DNA from: Bog-756 sp963704585
GTDB taxonomy: Bacteria; Actinomycetota; Acidimicrobiia; Acidimicrobiales; RAAP-2
NCBI GenBank assembly: GCA_963704585.1
Contig: OY969919.1
Coordinates: forward strand, 682,001-746,000
Length of the DNA: 64,000 nt
Reading direction: 5' to 3'
Made by a program: the position numbers and the translations under genes. Positions 33,916-41,116 of this stretch are shown in pieces (position 1 is the stretch's first letter; every line of letters begins with the position of its first letter). Under the pieces are notes generated by a model. That model searched no databases and was not told the origin of the DNA. It saw only the letters and a program-made list of their open reading frames with translations.

Positions 33916-35577
33916 TCAGGCCGGGGCATCGGCGTGGTCGGACGCCCGCGACAGCCGGAACGCCCGGTAGTCGTCGTCGACGACCTCGGCGATCATGCTG
34001 AAGAGCTTCGGCCGCCCGCCGGCGTTGAGCAGGTACTTGCGTGGCTTGCCCGGGATGTTCGTCCCGAAGTAGTAGCTGCACTCGCCGAAGTTGGACTTGG
34101 AGGCGTTGCGGTCGACCATGCTCGTCCACCGCTCCTCGGCCTCCGGTCGGACCTCCACCACGTCGAAGCCGTGGTCGCGTGCGTGGACGAGGGTGTCGGT
34201 CACGAAGTCGACCTGGTCGCCGTTGTAGCGCGGGTTGTTGCCCGCGGCGGCGTGCGGGCCGCCGGGGAAGAACAGGTTGGGGAACCCCGCGGTCTGCACC
34301 CCGAGGAACGTGCGGGGCCCGTCGGCCCAGTGGTCGCCGAGCGCGAGCCCGTCGCGGCCCTCGGCACCGAGGCGCAGGAGCGCCCCGGTGCCGAAGTCGA
34401 ACCCCGTCGCCCACACGACGACGTCGAGCTCGACGAGGCCGTCGGCCGTCACGATCCCCTCGGGCACCACCCGGACGATCGGAGTCTCGCCGAGGTCGAA
34501 GAGGGTGACCTTCGGATCGTTGAACGACTCGAAGTACCCTGCGACGAAGGGCGGCCGCTTCTCGGCGAACCGGTGGTCCTTCGGGACGAGACGCTCGGCG
34601 GTGGCAGGGTCGGCGACGACGGCCCGGATCTTCGCGGCGACGAACTCGCACCACGCGGCGTTGGCGGCCGGGTCGACCATCAGGTCGGTGTAGTGGCTGA
34701 TGAGCTTCGCGAAGCCCGGGCTGTTCCACATCCGCTCGAAGTACGCGAGCCGCTCCTCCTCGCTGTCGTCGAACGTGGCCCGGTCGTGCGCCCGGTGGAG
34801 GAAGCCCGCGGGCGACGTGTCGAGCGTCTCGCGGATCGCCTCGAAGTCGGCCCGGAGCGCGGCCTGCTCCTCGGGCGTGATCGGGGCGTTGTTGAGCGGC
34901 GTGCACCAGTTGGCCGTGCGCTGGTAGACGGTGAGCGACGCGACCTCGTCGACGATCGCCGGGATGAGCTGGACGCCGCTCGACCCCGTGCCGACCACCG
35001 CGACCCTCTTGCCGGCGAGGCCGACGGGCGTCCGTGGCCAGAGCCCGGTGTGGTACGACTCCCCGCCGAAAGCCTGACACCCGGGCACGTCGGGGAAGTA
35101 CGGCACCGAGAGCACGCCGGTCGCCGCGACGAGGAACCGCGCGCGCACCTGGTCGCCGTCGTCGAGCACGACCGTCCACGTCCCGGCATGCTCGTCGAAG
35201 CGGGCGGCGGTGACCCGCACGCCGAAGCGCATGGCGCTCCGGAGGTCGAATCGGTCGACCACGTGGTTGAGGTAGCGCTCGATCTCCGGCTGCCCCGCGA
35301 AGTGCTCCTGCCACTCCCACTCCTCGAAGAGCTCCCGCGAGAAGAGGTAGCCATAGGTGTAGCTCTCGGAGTCGAACCGGGCGCCGGGGTAGCGGTTCCA
35401 GTACCACGTGCCTCCCGGTCCCTCGCCGGCCTCGACGAGCTCTGCGCGGAACCCGGCCTCACGGGCCCGGTAGAGCTGGTAGATCCCGGTGATGCCTGCG
35501 CCGACGACCAGGACGTCGACGTCGGGATCGCGCCGTGCCGCAGAATGGTCGCCGTCGGAGTCGGATGGTGGGGTCAT
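33916..35577 (-). CDS. Type I Baeyer-Villiger-like flavin monooxygenase
   Basis: The 553-residue flavoprotein has two Rossmann motifs, 'VVGAGITGIYQ' (26-31 region, FAD) and 'VVGTGSSGVQL' (196-201 region, NADPH). Between them is the Baeyer-Villiger fingerprint 'FGGESYHTGLWP' (170-181). 'EGPGGTWYWNRYPGARFDSE' is typical of cyclohexanone/steroid monooxygenases. It should insert oxygen next to a ketone to give an ester or lactone using NADPH and O2. The start is ATG 35577; the longer open frame is antisense to the Rieske gene. It is divergent from the Rieske oxygenase across site E. Confidence 0.93.
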   Translation of the reverse strand: MTPPSDSDGDHSAARRDPDVDVLVVGAGITGIYQLYRAREAGFRAELVEAGEGPGGTWYWNRYPGARFDSESYTYGYLFSRELFEEWEWQEHFAGQPEIERYLNHVVDRFDLRSAMRFGVRVTAARFDEHAGTWTVVLDDGDQVRARFLVAATGVLSVPYFPDVPGCQAFGGESYHTGLWPRTPVGLAGKRVAVVGTGSSGVQLIPAIVDEVASLTVYQRTANWCTPLNNAPITPEEQAALRADFEAIRETLDTSPAGFLHRAHDRATFDDSEEERLAYFERMWNSPGFAKLISHYTDLMVDPAANAAWCEFVAAKIRAVVADPATAERLVPKDHRFAEKRPPFVAGYFESFNDPKVTLFDLGETPIVRVVPEGIVTADGLVELDVVVWATGFDFGTGALLRLGAEGRDGLALGDHWADGPRTFLGVQTAGFPNLFFPGGPHAAAGNNPRYNGDQVDFVTDTLVHARDHGFDVVEVRPEAEERWTSMVDRNASKSNFGECSYYFGTNIPGKPRKYLLNAGGRPKLFSMIAEVVDDDYRAFRLSRASDHADAPA

Positions 35578-35640
35578 AGGGTGGTGGTGTGCGGTCCGCG
35601 GCACGGCGGCGGGCTGCACGGGCACGGTCGGCCGCAGTAT

Positions 35641-35660
35641 TGTACCGACCGGTTGGTAAA
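35641..35660. promoter_or_regulatory. Operator-like site E
   Basis: TGTACCGACCGGTTGGTAAA is one of the two most symmetrical 20 bp versions of the motif. It is 63 bp from the monooxygenase start and 37 bp from the Rieske start. Confidence 0.72.
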
Positions 35661-35697
35661 TTGCATCCGCCGGGACCGATGGCAGAGGAAGGGCGGC

Positions 35698-37065
35698 GTG
35701 GCGATCGACAGTCGGAAGTGGACGGCGCTCCCGGTGCCCCACGCGATGGAGATCCTCGATCGCGTCCCGAAGGAGCGCTACTACGACCCGGAGTTCTTCG
35801 CGCTCGAGGCCGAGCTGCTCTGGCCGCGGGTCTGGCAGATGGCCTGCCGCCTCGAGGAGATCCCGCGGCCGGGCGACTTCGTGACCTACGAGTTCCTCGA
35901 CCAGTCGGTCATCGTGGTCCGGACCGAGGATCTCGGGGTCCGGGCCTTCCAGAACGCCTGCCGCCACCGGGGCGTCGAGCTGGTGCGCGGTCGCGGCAGG
36001 TGCGAGAACGGCTTCACCTGCCCGTTCCACGGCTGGTGCTACGGCGCGGACGGCGCCAACACCTTCGTCTCGCGGCCGACCGCCTTCACCGACCACAACC
36101 TGGCGCCGGAAGACATCGGGCTCACGCCGGTGCGGTGCGACTCGTGGGGCGGGTGCGCGTGGATCAACCTGAGCGACGAGGCGCCGCCGCTGCGCGAGTG
36201 CCTCGAACCCGTCGCGACCGTCCTCGACGCGTGGAAGGTCGAGTCCCTGCGGGCCGAGTGGTGGTTCGCCTGCCGCCTGCCGGCCAACTGGAAGCTGGCC
36301 GAGGAGGCCTTCCAGGAGCAGTACCACGTGATCCAGGCCCACCCCCAGCTCGTCATCCCCGACCGGATGCCCCGCCGGGGCCGCGACTTCGACCCGCGCG
36401 CCTGGGTCGACGCGGAGCTCCGGTACCTCCGGACGATGAGCGAGGGCATGGACGGGATGGTGCACCCGAGCGACGTGCGCGTGGCCGAGGGCCTGCGGGA
36501 CCTCGAGCTCCCCGCCGACCCCGACGTGGCGATCCCGATGTGGCACCGCACGCTCAACGACGCCGTGGTCGAGTGGCACCGCTCCGAGGGCCACGACGTG
36601 CCTGACCTCAACGAGCTCGAGTCGAACGGCATGAACGAGCCGATGGGCTACTGCTTCCCGCACTACTTCGTCCTGCCCATGTACTCGAGCGCCTCCGCCT
36701 ACCGCTTCCGGCCGCTCGGCCCGGAGGAGACCCTCATGGAGATCTGGTCGCTCACACGCTTCCCCGAAGGGGTGGAGCCCGACGCGCCCGCGCCGCCCGA
36801 GGCGTGGGAGCACGACGATCCGCGCTGGCCTCCCATCCCCACGCAGGACTTCTCGAACCTGCCGAAGCAGCAGCGCGGGCTGCACGCGAAGGGCTTCGAG
36901 TACCTGCGCCTCGCGGCGGAGATCGAAGGCCACATCTCGAACAACCACCGCCTGATCGACGGCTTCCTCGCGGGTCTCCCCTACGAGCGGCTGCTCCCGG
37001 GCCTCCGGTCGGTCAACGTGAACCCGCTCGAGATGCCCGTCGTCGAGTTCGACCTCTCGGTCTGA
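35698..37065 (+). CDS. Rieske non-haem iron ring-hydroxylating oxygenase, large subunit
   Basis: The 455-residue oxygenase has the Rieske [2Fe-2S] ligands C88/H90 ('NACRHRGVEL') and C108/H111 ('FTCPFHGW'). Its mononuclear iron site is 'EEAFQEQYHVIQAHPQL', with H210 and H215. It would hydroxylate or demethylate an aromatic or steroid-like substrate. No small subunit lies next to it, so it is probably a homotrimer; reductase and ferredoxin are not adjacent. The start is GTG 35698 with GAGGAAGG upstream. A small SnoaL-like gene follows 7 bp later. Confidence 0.95.
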   Translation: MAIDSRKWTALPVPHAMEILDRVPKERYYDPEFFALEAELLWPRVWQMACRLEEIPRPGDFVTYEFLDQSVIVVRTEDLGVRAFQNACRHRGVELVRGRGRCENGFTCPFHGWCYGADGANTFVSRPTAFTDHNLAPEDIGLTPVRCDSWGGCAWINLSDEAPPLRECLEPVATVLDAWKVESLRAEWWFACRLPANWKLAEEAFQEQYHVIQAHPQLVIPDRMPRRGRDFDPRAWVDAELRYLRTMSEGMDGMVHPSDVRVAEGLRDLELPADPDVAIPMWHRTLNDAVVEWHRSEGHDVPDLNELESNGMNEPMGYCFPHYFVLPMYSSASAYRFRPLGPEETLMEIWSLTRFPEGVEPDAPAPPEAWEHDDPRWPPIPTQDFSNLPKQQRGLHAKGFEYLRLAAEIEGHISNNHRLIDGFLAGLPYERLLPGLRSVNVNPLEMPVVEFDLSV

Positions 37066-37072
37066 CCGCCGG

Positions 37073-37465
37073 ATGAGCACCTTCGCCGACGTCGCCGAAG
37101 GGGTGCGCGCGACCGTCGCCGCGTACACGCACGCACTCGACGACGGCCGGACCGAGGACGTCGTGGCGACCTTCTGCGCGGACGGCGAGTGCGACATCCC
37201 CGGCCTCGGCGTGCACCGCGGCCACGACGACCTCCGGGCCGCCTACGCGCGGTGGGCGCCGAGGCAGCCGCAGCGCCATCTCGTGTGCAACACGCACGTG
37301 ACCGGGTGGAACGAGGAGGAGGCGACCGCGGTGAGCGACGTGGTCTTCGCCCTCAAGGGCGAGGACGGCTGGGCGATCCGCCTCGTCGGCCGGTACCACG
37401 ACGTGTTGCATCGCCGCGACGAGATCTGGCGGTTCCACCGCCGGCGGGCCGAGTTCGTCGAGTGA
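37073..37465 (+). CDS. SnoaL-like (NTF2-fold) protein
   Basis: The 130-residue product has the NTF2/SnoaL cone layout: an N-terminal helix 'GVRATVAAYTHALDDGR', 'DVVATFCADGECDIPGLGVH' and C-terminal strands 'VGRYHDVLHRRDEIWRFHRR'. Family members are small isomerases, hydratases or beta subunits of ring-hydroxylating dioxygenases. Lying 7 bp after the Rieske gene, it could be a beta-like subunit or act on its product; the sequence alone does not decide. Confidence 0.88.
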   Translation: MSTFADVAEGVRATVAAYTHALDDGRTEDVVATFCADGECDIPGLGVHRGHDDLRAAYARWAPRQPQRHLVCNTHVTGWNEEEATAVSDVVFALKGEDGWAIRLVGRYHDVLHRRDEIWRFHRRRAEFVE

Positions 37466-37511
37466 CGGTCCCGTCTCGCGCGGGGTCCCCGAGCGGGACG
37501 CGCGTGCAGCC

Positions 37512-38336
37512 TCAGGCGAACTCGGGCAGGACGTCGCGGACGAATGCGTCGACCTGCCGCTCCCCTGCCTCGGGCCAGCCGCAGACCAGGTAGCCCCACC
37601 CGGCGTCGCGCCACTTGCCGGCGTGCTTGCGCGCCGTCTCGAGATCGTCGAGCGAGAGTGACCCGGCGCGCAGGACGGCCGACGGCTCTCGGCCCGCCGC
37701 TTCGGTGAGCCGGTCCAACCGTTCGGACGCCTCGCGCAGCGAGTTGGGTGTCCCGAATGCATGCCAGACGTCGGCGAAGCGAGCCGCCAGCGGAAGGGTG
37801 CGCCGTTGGCCGGTGCCGCCGATCCAGATCGGCGGGCGCGGCCGCTGCACCGGCATCGGGCGCAGCTGGGCGTCCCGGAGCGATACGATCGACCCCTCGT
37901 AGGAGACGACCTCACCGCCCATGAGGCGCGTGACGATCTCGAGGCCGTCCTCCAGGAGGTCGAACCGCTCGGCGGTCGGCGGGAACGGGATGCCGAGCTC
38001 CCGGTGCTCCTTGTCGAACCACGCGGCGCCCAGTGCGAGCTCGAGCCGGCCGTGGGACGCGTGGTCGATCGTGACGGCCTCTGCGGCCAGCACGGAGGGA
38101 TGCCGGTACGTGACGCCGGTGACGAGCAGACCGAGACGGACCCGGGAGGTCATGCCCGCCAACGCGGCCAACGTGGTCATGCCCTCGAAGGTCTCGCCGG
38201 GGCCCTCGCCGTACATGGGCTGGAAGTGGTCGAAGCCCCAGACGCCGTCGAAGCCCCACTCCTCCGCGAGGCGCACCCGGCGCGCGAGCTCGTCCCAGGG
38301 CATGCGCTGCTGAGCCAGGTCGAGTCCGAACCGCAC
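37512..38336 (-). CDS. LLM-class F420-dependent oxidoreductase
   Basis: This 274-residue luciferase-like enzyme has 'LARRVRLAEEWGFDGVWGFD', 'LLVTGVTYRHPSVLAAEAVT' and 'GRLELALGAAWFDKEHRELG', as in F420-dependent LLM proteins. 'RPPIWIGGTGQRRTLPLAAR' is the typical phosphate-binding loop region. The start is GTG 38336 (VRFGLDLAQQ). It lies 61 bp downstream of the quinone reductase gene and is probably transcribed with it from the gap containing site F. The substrate is unknown. Confidence 0.9.
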   Translation of the reverse strand: MRFGLDLAQQRMPWDELARRVRLAEEWGFDGVWGFDHFQPMYGEGPGETFEGMTTLAALAGMTSRVRLGLLVTGVTYRHPSVLAAEAVTIDHASHGRLELALGAAWFDKEHRELGIPFPPTAERFDLLEDGLEIVTRLMGGEVVSYEGSIVSLRDAQLRPMPVQRPRPPIWIGGTGQRRTLPLAARFADVWHAFGTPNSLREASERLDRLTEAAGREPSAVLRAGSLSLDDLETARKHAGKWRDAGWGYLVCGWPEAGERQVDAFVRDVLPEFA

Positions 38337-38397
38337 GGCCGCACACCATTGCACGGCCCGACCGGTTCGCCCAATCGATCGGGACGGCGCGGCGGGT

Positions 38398-39390
38398 CTA
38401 CCGACCGCCGTCGACCTCGAGGACGACCTTGCCCACGGCCCGACCGTCTGCCACGAGCCGGAGCGCCGCGGCGGCCTCGCGCAACGGATAGGTGGCACCG
38501 ATGTGCGGGCGGACGATGCCGCGCAGGAGGAGGGACTGGAGCTCGTCCTCGTCGCGTGCCCGGTCGTCGGGGCGGTGCGTGGCGAAGTCGATGAACTGGA
38601 AGCCGGTCAGGACCACGCCCTTCAAGAGGACGAGGTTGAGCGGGATGGCCGGAATCTCGCCGGAGGCGTAGCCGACCGTGACGAACCGCCCCCCGAACCG
38701 GAGGGTGCGGAGCGCGGGCTCCGAGCATCGCCCGCCGACCGGGTCGACGACGACGTCCGCGCCCGCCGGCAGCACGTCGCGCAGCGCCGCGCGCAGGTCG
38801 TCGGCCGTGGAGGCGACGAGCCGCGTCGCCCCCTTGGCCTCCGCGGCGGCGAGCTTCTCCCCGGAGGAGGCCACCGCGGTCACCGACGCGCCGAGCACCG
38901 TCCCGAGCTCGACCGCGGCGAGGCCGACGCCCCCACCCGCGCCGAGCACGACGAGCTCCTCGCCCCTCTCGAGCCGCGCGACCGAGCGGAGCACGTGATA
39001 GGCGGTGCGGTGCGCCACGCCGAACGCCGCCGCGACCTCGTCGCCGACCGAGTCGGGAACCGGGGTGAGCGACGCCGCCGCGACGACCGCCTCCTCGGCG
39101 AAGGCGCCCACCAGGGTGCTGCCGGCGACGCGCATGCCGACCTGCAGGCCGGATGCGCCCTCACCGAGCTCGACCACCTCGCCGGCCAGCTCGCTGCCGG
39201 GAACGAACGGCGGTGGAACCGTGAGCTGGTAGCGGCCGGCGACGAGGAGGACGTCGGGGAAGTTGACCGATGCCGCGCGCACGCGGACGCGGACCTGGCC
39301 GGGAGCGATCCCGGGTGCGGGGACCTCGTGGACGCGCACGACCTCCGGCGGCCCGAGCTCTGGACAGACGGCGGCGAGCACGGTGCGCAT
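38398..39390 (-). CDS. Quinone oxidoreductase-like zinc-free MDR (NADPH:quinone reductase family)
   Basis: The 330-residue medium-chain reductase has an N-terminal GroES-like domain ('VRAASVNFPDVLLVAGRYQ', 'PGSELAGEVVELGEG') and a Rossmann domain with 'VVLGAGGGVGLAAVELGTVL' and 'VVVDPVGG'. No zinc-ligand Cys cluster is present, which fits the QOR subgroup. It should reduce enones or quinones with NADPH. ATG 39390 follows GGGAGG. It leads an operon with the LLM gene and is divergent from the aldehyde dehydrogenase. Confidence 0.92.
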   Translation of the reverse strand: MRTVLAAVCPELGPPEVVRVHEVPAPGIAPGQVRVRVRAASVNFPDVLLVAGRYQLTVPPPFVPGSELAGEVVELGEGASGLQVGMRVAGSTLVGAFAEEAVVAAASLTPVPDSVGDEVAAAFGVAHRTAYHVLRSVARLERGEELVVLGAGGGVGLAAVELGTVLGASVTAVASSGEKLAAAEAKGATRLVASTADDLRAALRDVLPAGADVVVDPVGGRCSEPALRTLRFGGRFVTVGYASGEIPAIPLNLVLLKGVVLTGFQFIDFATHRPDDRARDEDELQSLLLRGIVRPHIGATYPLREAAAALRLVADGRAVGKVVLEVDGGR

Positions 39391-39510
39391 GGCCAGATCC
39401 TCCCTCCTCGCGGCGTGGGCTCCGGCCGGTGAGACTACGCGACGCGCCAGCAGGCCCGGCTTCCCCGGGGCCTTGGCCGGACCCTGCGGCCCGCCGGCGC
39501 GGCCGCTTTC

Positions 39511-39530
39511 CGTACCGACCGGTCGGGCCC
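39511..39530. promoter_or_regulatory. Operator-like site F
   Basis: CGTACCGACCGGTCGGGCCC matches the left half and centre of sites D and E; the right half is degraded, though GTACA follows at 39531. It lies 120 bp from the quinone reductase start and 79 bp from the aldehyde dehydrogenase start. Confidence 0.62.
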
Positions 39531-39609
39531 GTACAATGCGGTGGCCGCCACCGGCGCGGCACGCTCGAGTTCCCCACGCGACAGGCGCGGGGCGACGGGA
39601 GGGAGCAAG

Positions 39610-41094
39610 GTGTCCGACGCATCGGGTGTCTCGTTCGAGACGAGGATGCTGATCGACGGCAGGCTGGTCGACGGCGAAGCGGGGACCTTCCCCAACATCA
39701 ATCCGGCGACCGAGGAGGTCCTCGGTGAGGCACCCGACGCGTCGTCGGCCGACATGCAGCGCGCGATCGCGGCGGCACGGCGCGCGTTCGACGAGACGGA
39801 TTGGTCGACCGACCGCGCTCTGCGCAAGCGGTGCCTCGAACAGCTCCAGGACGCGATCGAGGCCGACGTCGAGAACGTGCGCGAGGAGCTGATCCTCGAG
39901 GTCGGCTGCCCGCGCATGGTGACCCACGGCCCGCAGCTCGACGCGCCGCTCACCGACGCGCTGCGCTTCCCCGCCAAGCTGATCGACGAGTACCCGTGGG
40001 AGGAGGACCTCGGCGACGCACTCTCGACGGTCACCGGCCAGATGACCCACCGCATGATCTGGCGCGAGCCGGCCGGCGTGGTCGGCGCCATCGTGCCGTG
40101 GAACTACCCCTTCGAGGTCACCATCAACAAGCTCGGACAGGCGCTCGCGACGGGCAATACGGTCGTCCTCAAGCCGGCGCCGGACACGCCCTTCAACGGA
40201 CTGCGCCTCGGGAGGCTCATCGCCGAGCACACGGACATCCCGGCGGGTGTGGTCAACGTGGTGACCGGCTCGGACCACCTCCTCGGCGAGCAGCTCACGC
40301 TCTCCCCCGACGTGGACCTCATCTCCTTCACCGGCTCCACCGCGGTGGGCAGGCGGATCATGGAGAAGGGCGCGGCCACCATGAAGCGCCTCTTCCTCGA
40401 GCTGGGCGGCAAGTCGGCCACCATCGTCCTCGACGACGCCGACCTCGAGCTCTCGTGCCTCATCGGGATCGCGCCGTGCTTCCACGCCGGGCAGGGGTGC
40501 GCGACGCCGACCCGGATGCTCCTCCCGCGTTCCCGCTACGACGAGGGTGTCGCGGTCCTCCGGGCGATGTACGAGGGCACGATCCCGGGCGACCCCCAGG
40601 ACCCGGGGGTGCTCTGCGGACCGGTCATCTCGGCGAGGCAGCGCGAGCGGATCGTCGGCTACATCCAGAAGGGCATCGACGAGGGCGCCACGATGCTCGT
40701 CGGCGGCACCGATGCGCCGGACGGGCTGGACCGTGGGTACTACGTCCGCCCGACCCTCTTCGTCGACGTGGCGAACACGATGACGATCGCGCGCGAGGAG
40801 ATCTTCGGGCCGGTCCTCGTCGTCATCCCCTACGACGGCGACGACGAGGGCGTGCGCATCGCGAACGACAGTCCCTACGGTCTCGCCGGCAACGTGATGT
40901 CCGGATCGCTCGAGCACGCCGTGGAGGTCGGCCGGCGTCTGCGGGCCGGCTTCATCGGGCTCAACGGTGGCGCCCCCTACGGCGCCGACGTTCCGTTCGG
41001 CGGCTACAAGGCGAGCGGTGTCGGCCGCCAGAACGGCCGGGAGGGTTTCGACCAGTACGTCGAGGTCAAGTCGGTGGCGTGGCCGTCCGAGTGA
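39610..41094 (+). CDS. Aldehyde dehydrogenase
   Basis: This 494-residue NAD(P)-dependent aldehyde dehydrogenase has 'AIVPWNYPFEVTINKLGQAL', 'ISFTGSTAVGRRIM', the catalytic Glu in 'LFLELGGKSATIVL' and the catalytic Cys at 297 ('FHAGQGCATPTRML'). 'EEIFGPVLVVIPYD' follows. It oxidises an aldehyde from the pathway to the acid, which FadD could then activate. GTG 39610 is chosen because GGGAGCAAG precedes it. Its stop lies 22 bp from that of the convergent HyuA gene. Confidence 0.95.
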   Translation: MSDASGVSFETRMLIDGRLVDGEAGTFPNINPATEEVLGEAPDASSADMQRAIAAARRAFDETDWSTDRALRKRCLEQLQDAIEADVENVREELILEVGCPRMVTHGPQLDAPLTDALRFPAKLIDEYPWEEDLGDALSTVTGQMTHRMIWREPAGVVGAIVPWNYPFEVTINKLGQALATGNTVVLKPAPDTPFNGLRLGRLIAEHTDIPAGVVNVVTGSDHLLGEQLTLSPDVDLISFTGSTAVGRRIMEKGAATMKRLFLELGGKSATIVLDDADLELSCLIGIAPCFHAGQGCATPTRMLLPRSRYDEGVAVLRAMYEGTIPGDPQDPGVLCGPVISARQRERIVGYIQKGIDEGATMLVGGTDAPDGLDRGYYVRPTLFVDVANTMTIAREEIFGPVLVVIPYDGDDEGVRIANDSPYGLAGNVMSGSLEHAVEVGRRLRAGFIGLNGGAPYGADVPFGGYKASGVGRQNGREGFDQYVEVKSVAWPSE

Positions 41095-41116
41095 AGCGGA
41101 GCGACGGGTCGCTTGC

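Noticed and set aside
33934..35697. Large plus-strand extension upstream of the Rieske gene
   Set aside because: It is antisense to the BVMO and lacks any domain; the Rieske protein begins at GTG 35698 with a ribosome-binding site.
24923..39530. Classical KstR or KstR2 steroid operators
   Set aside because: The shared motif TGTACCGAYC does not match the known KstR (AAC..GTT) or KstR2 (CAAG..CTTG) half-sites.
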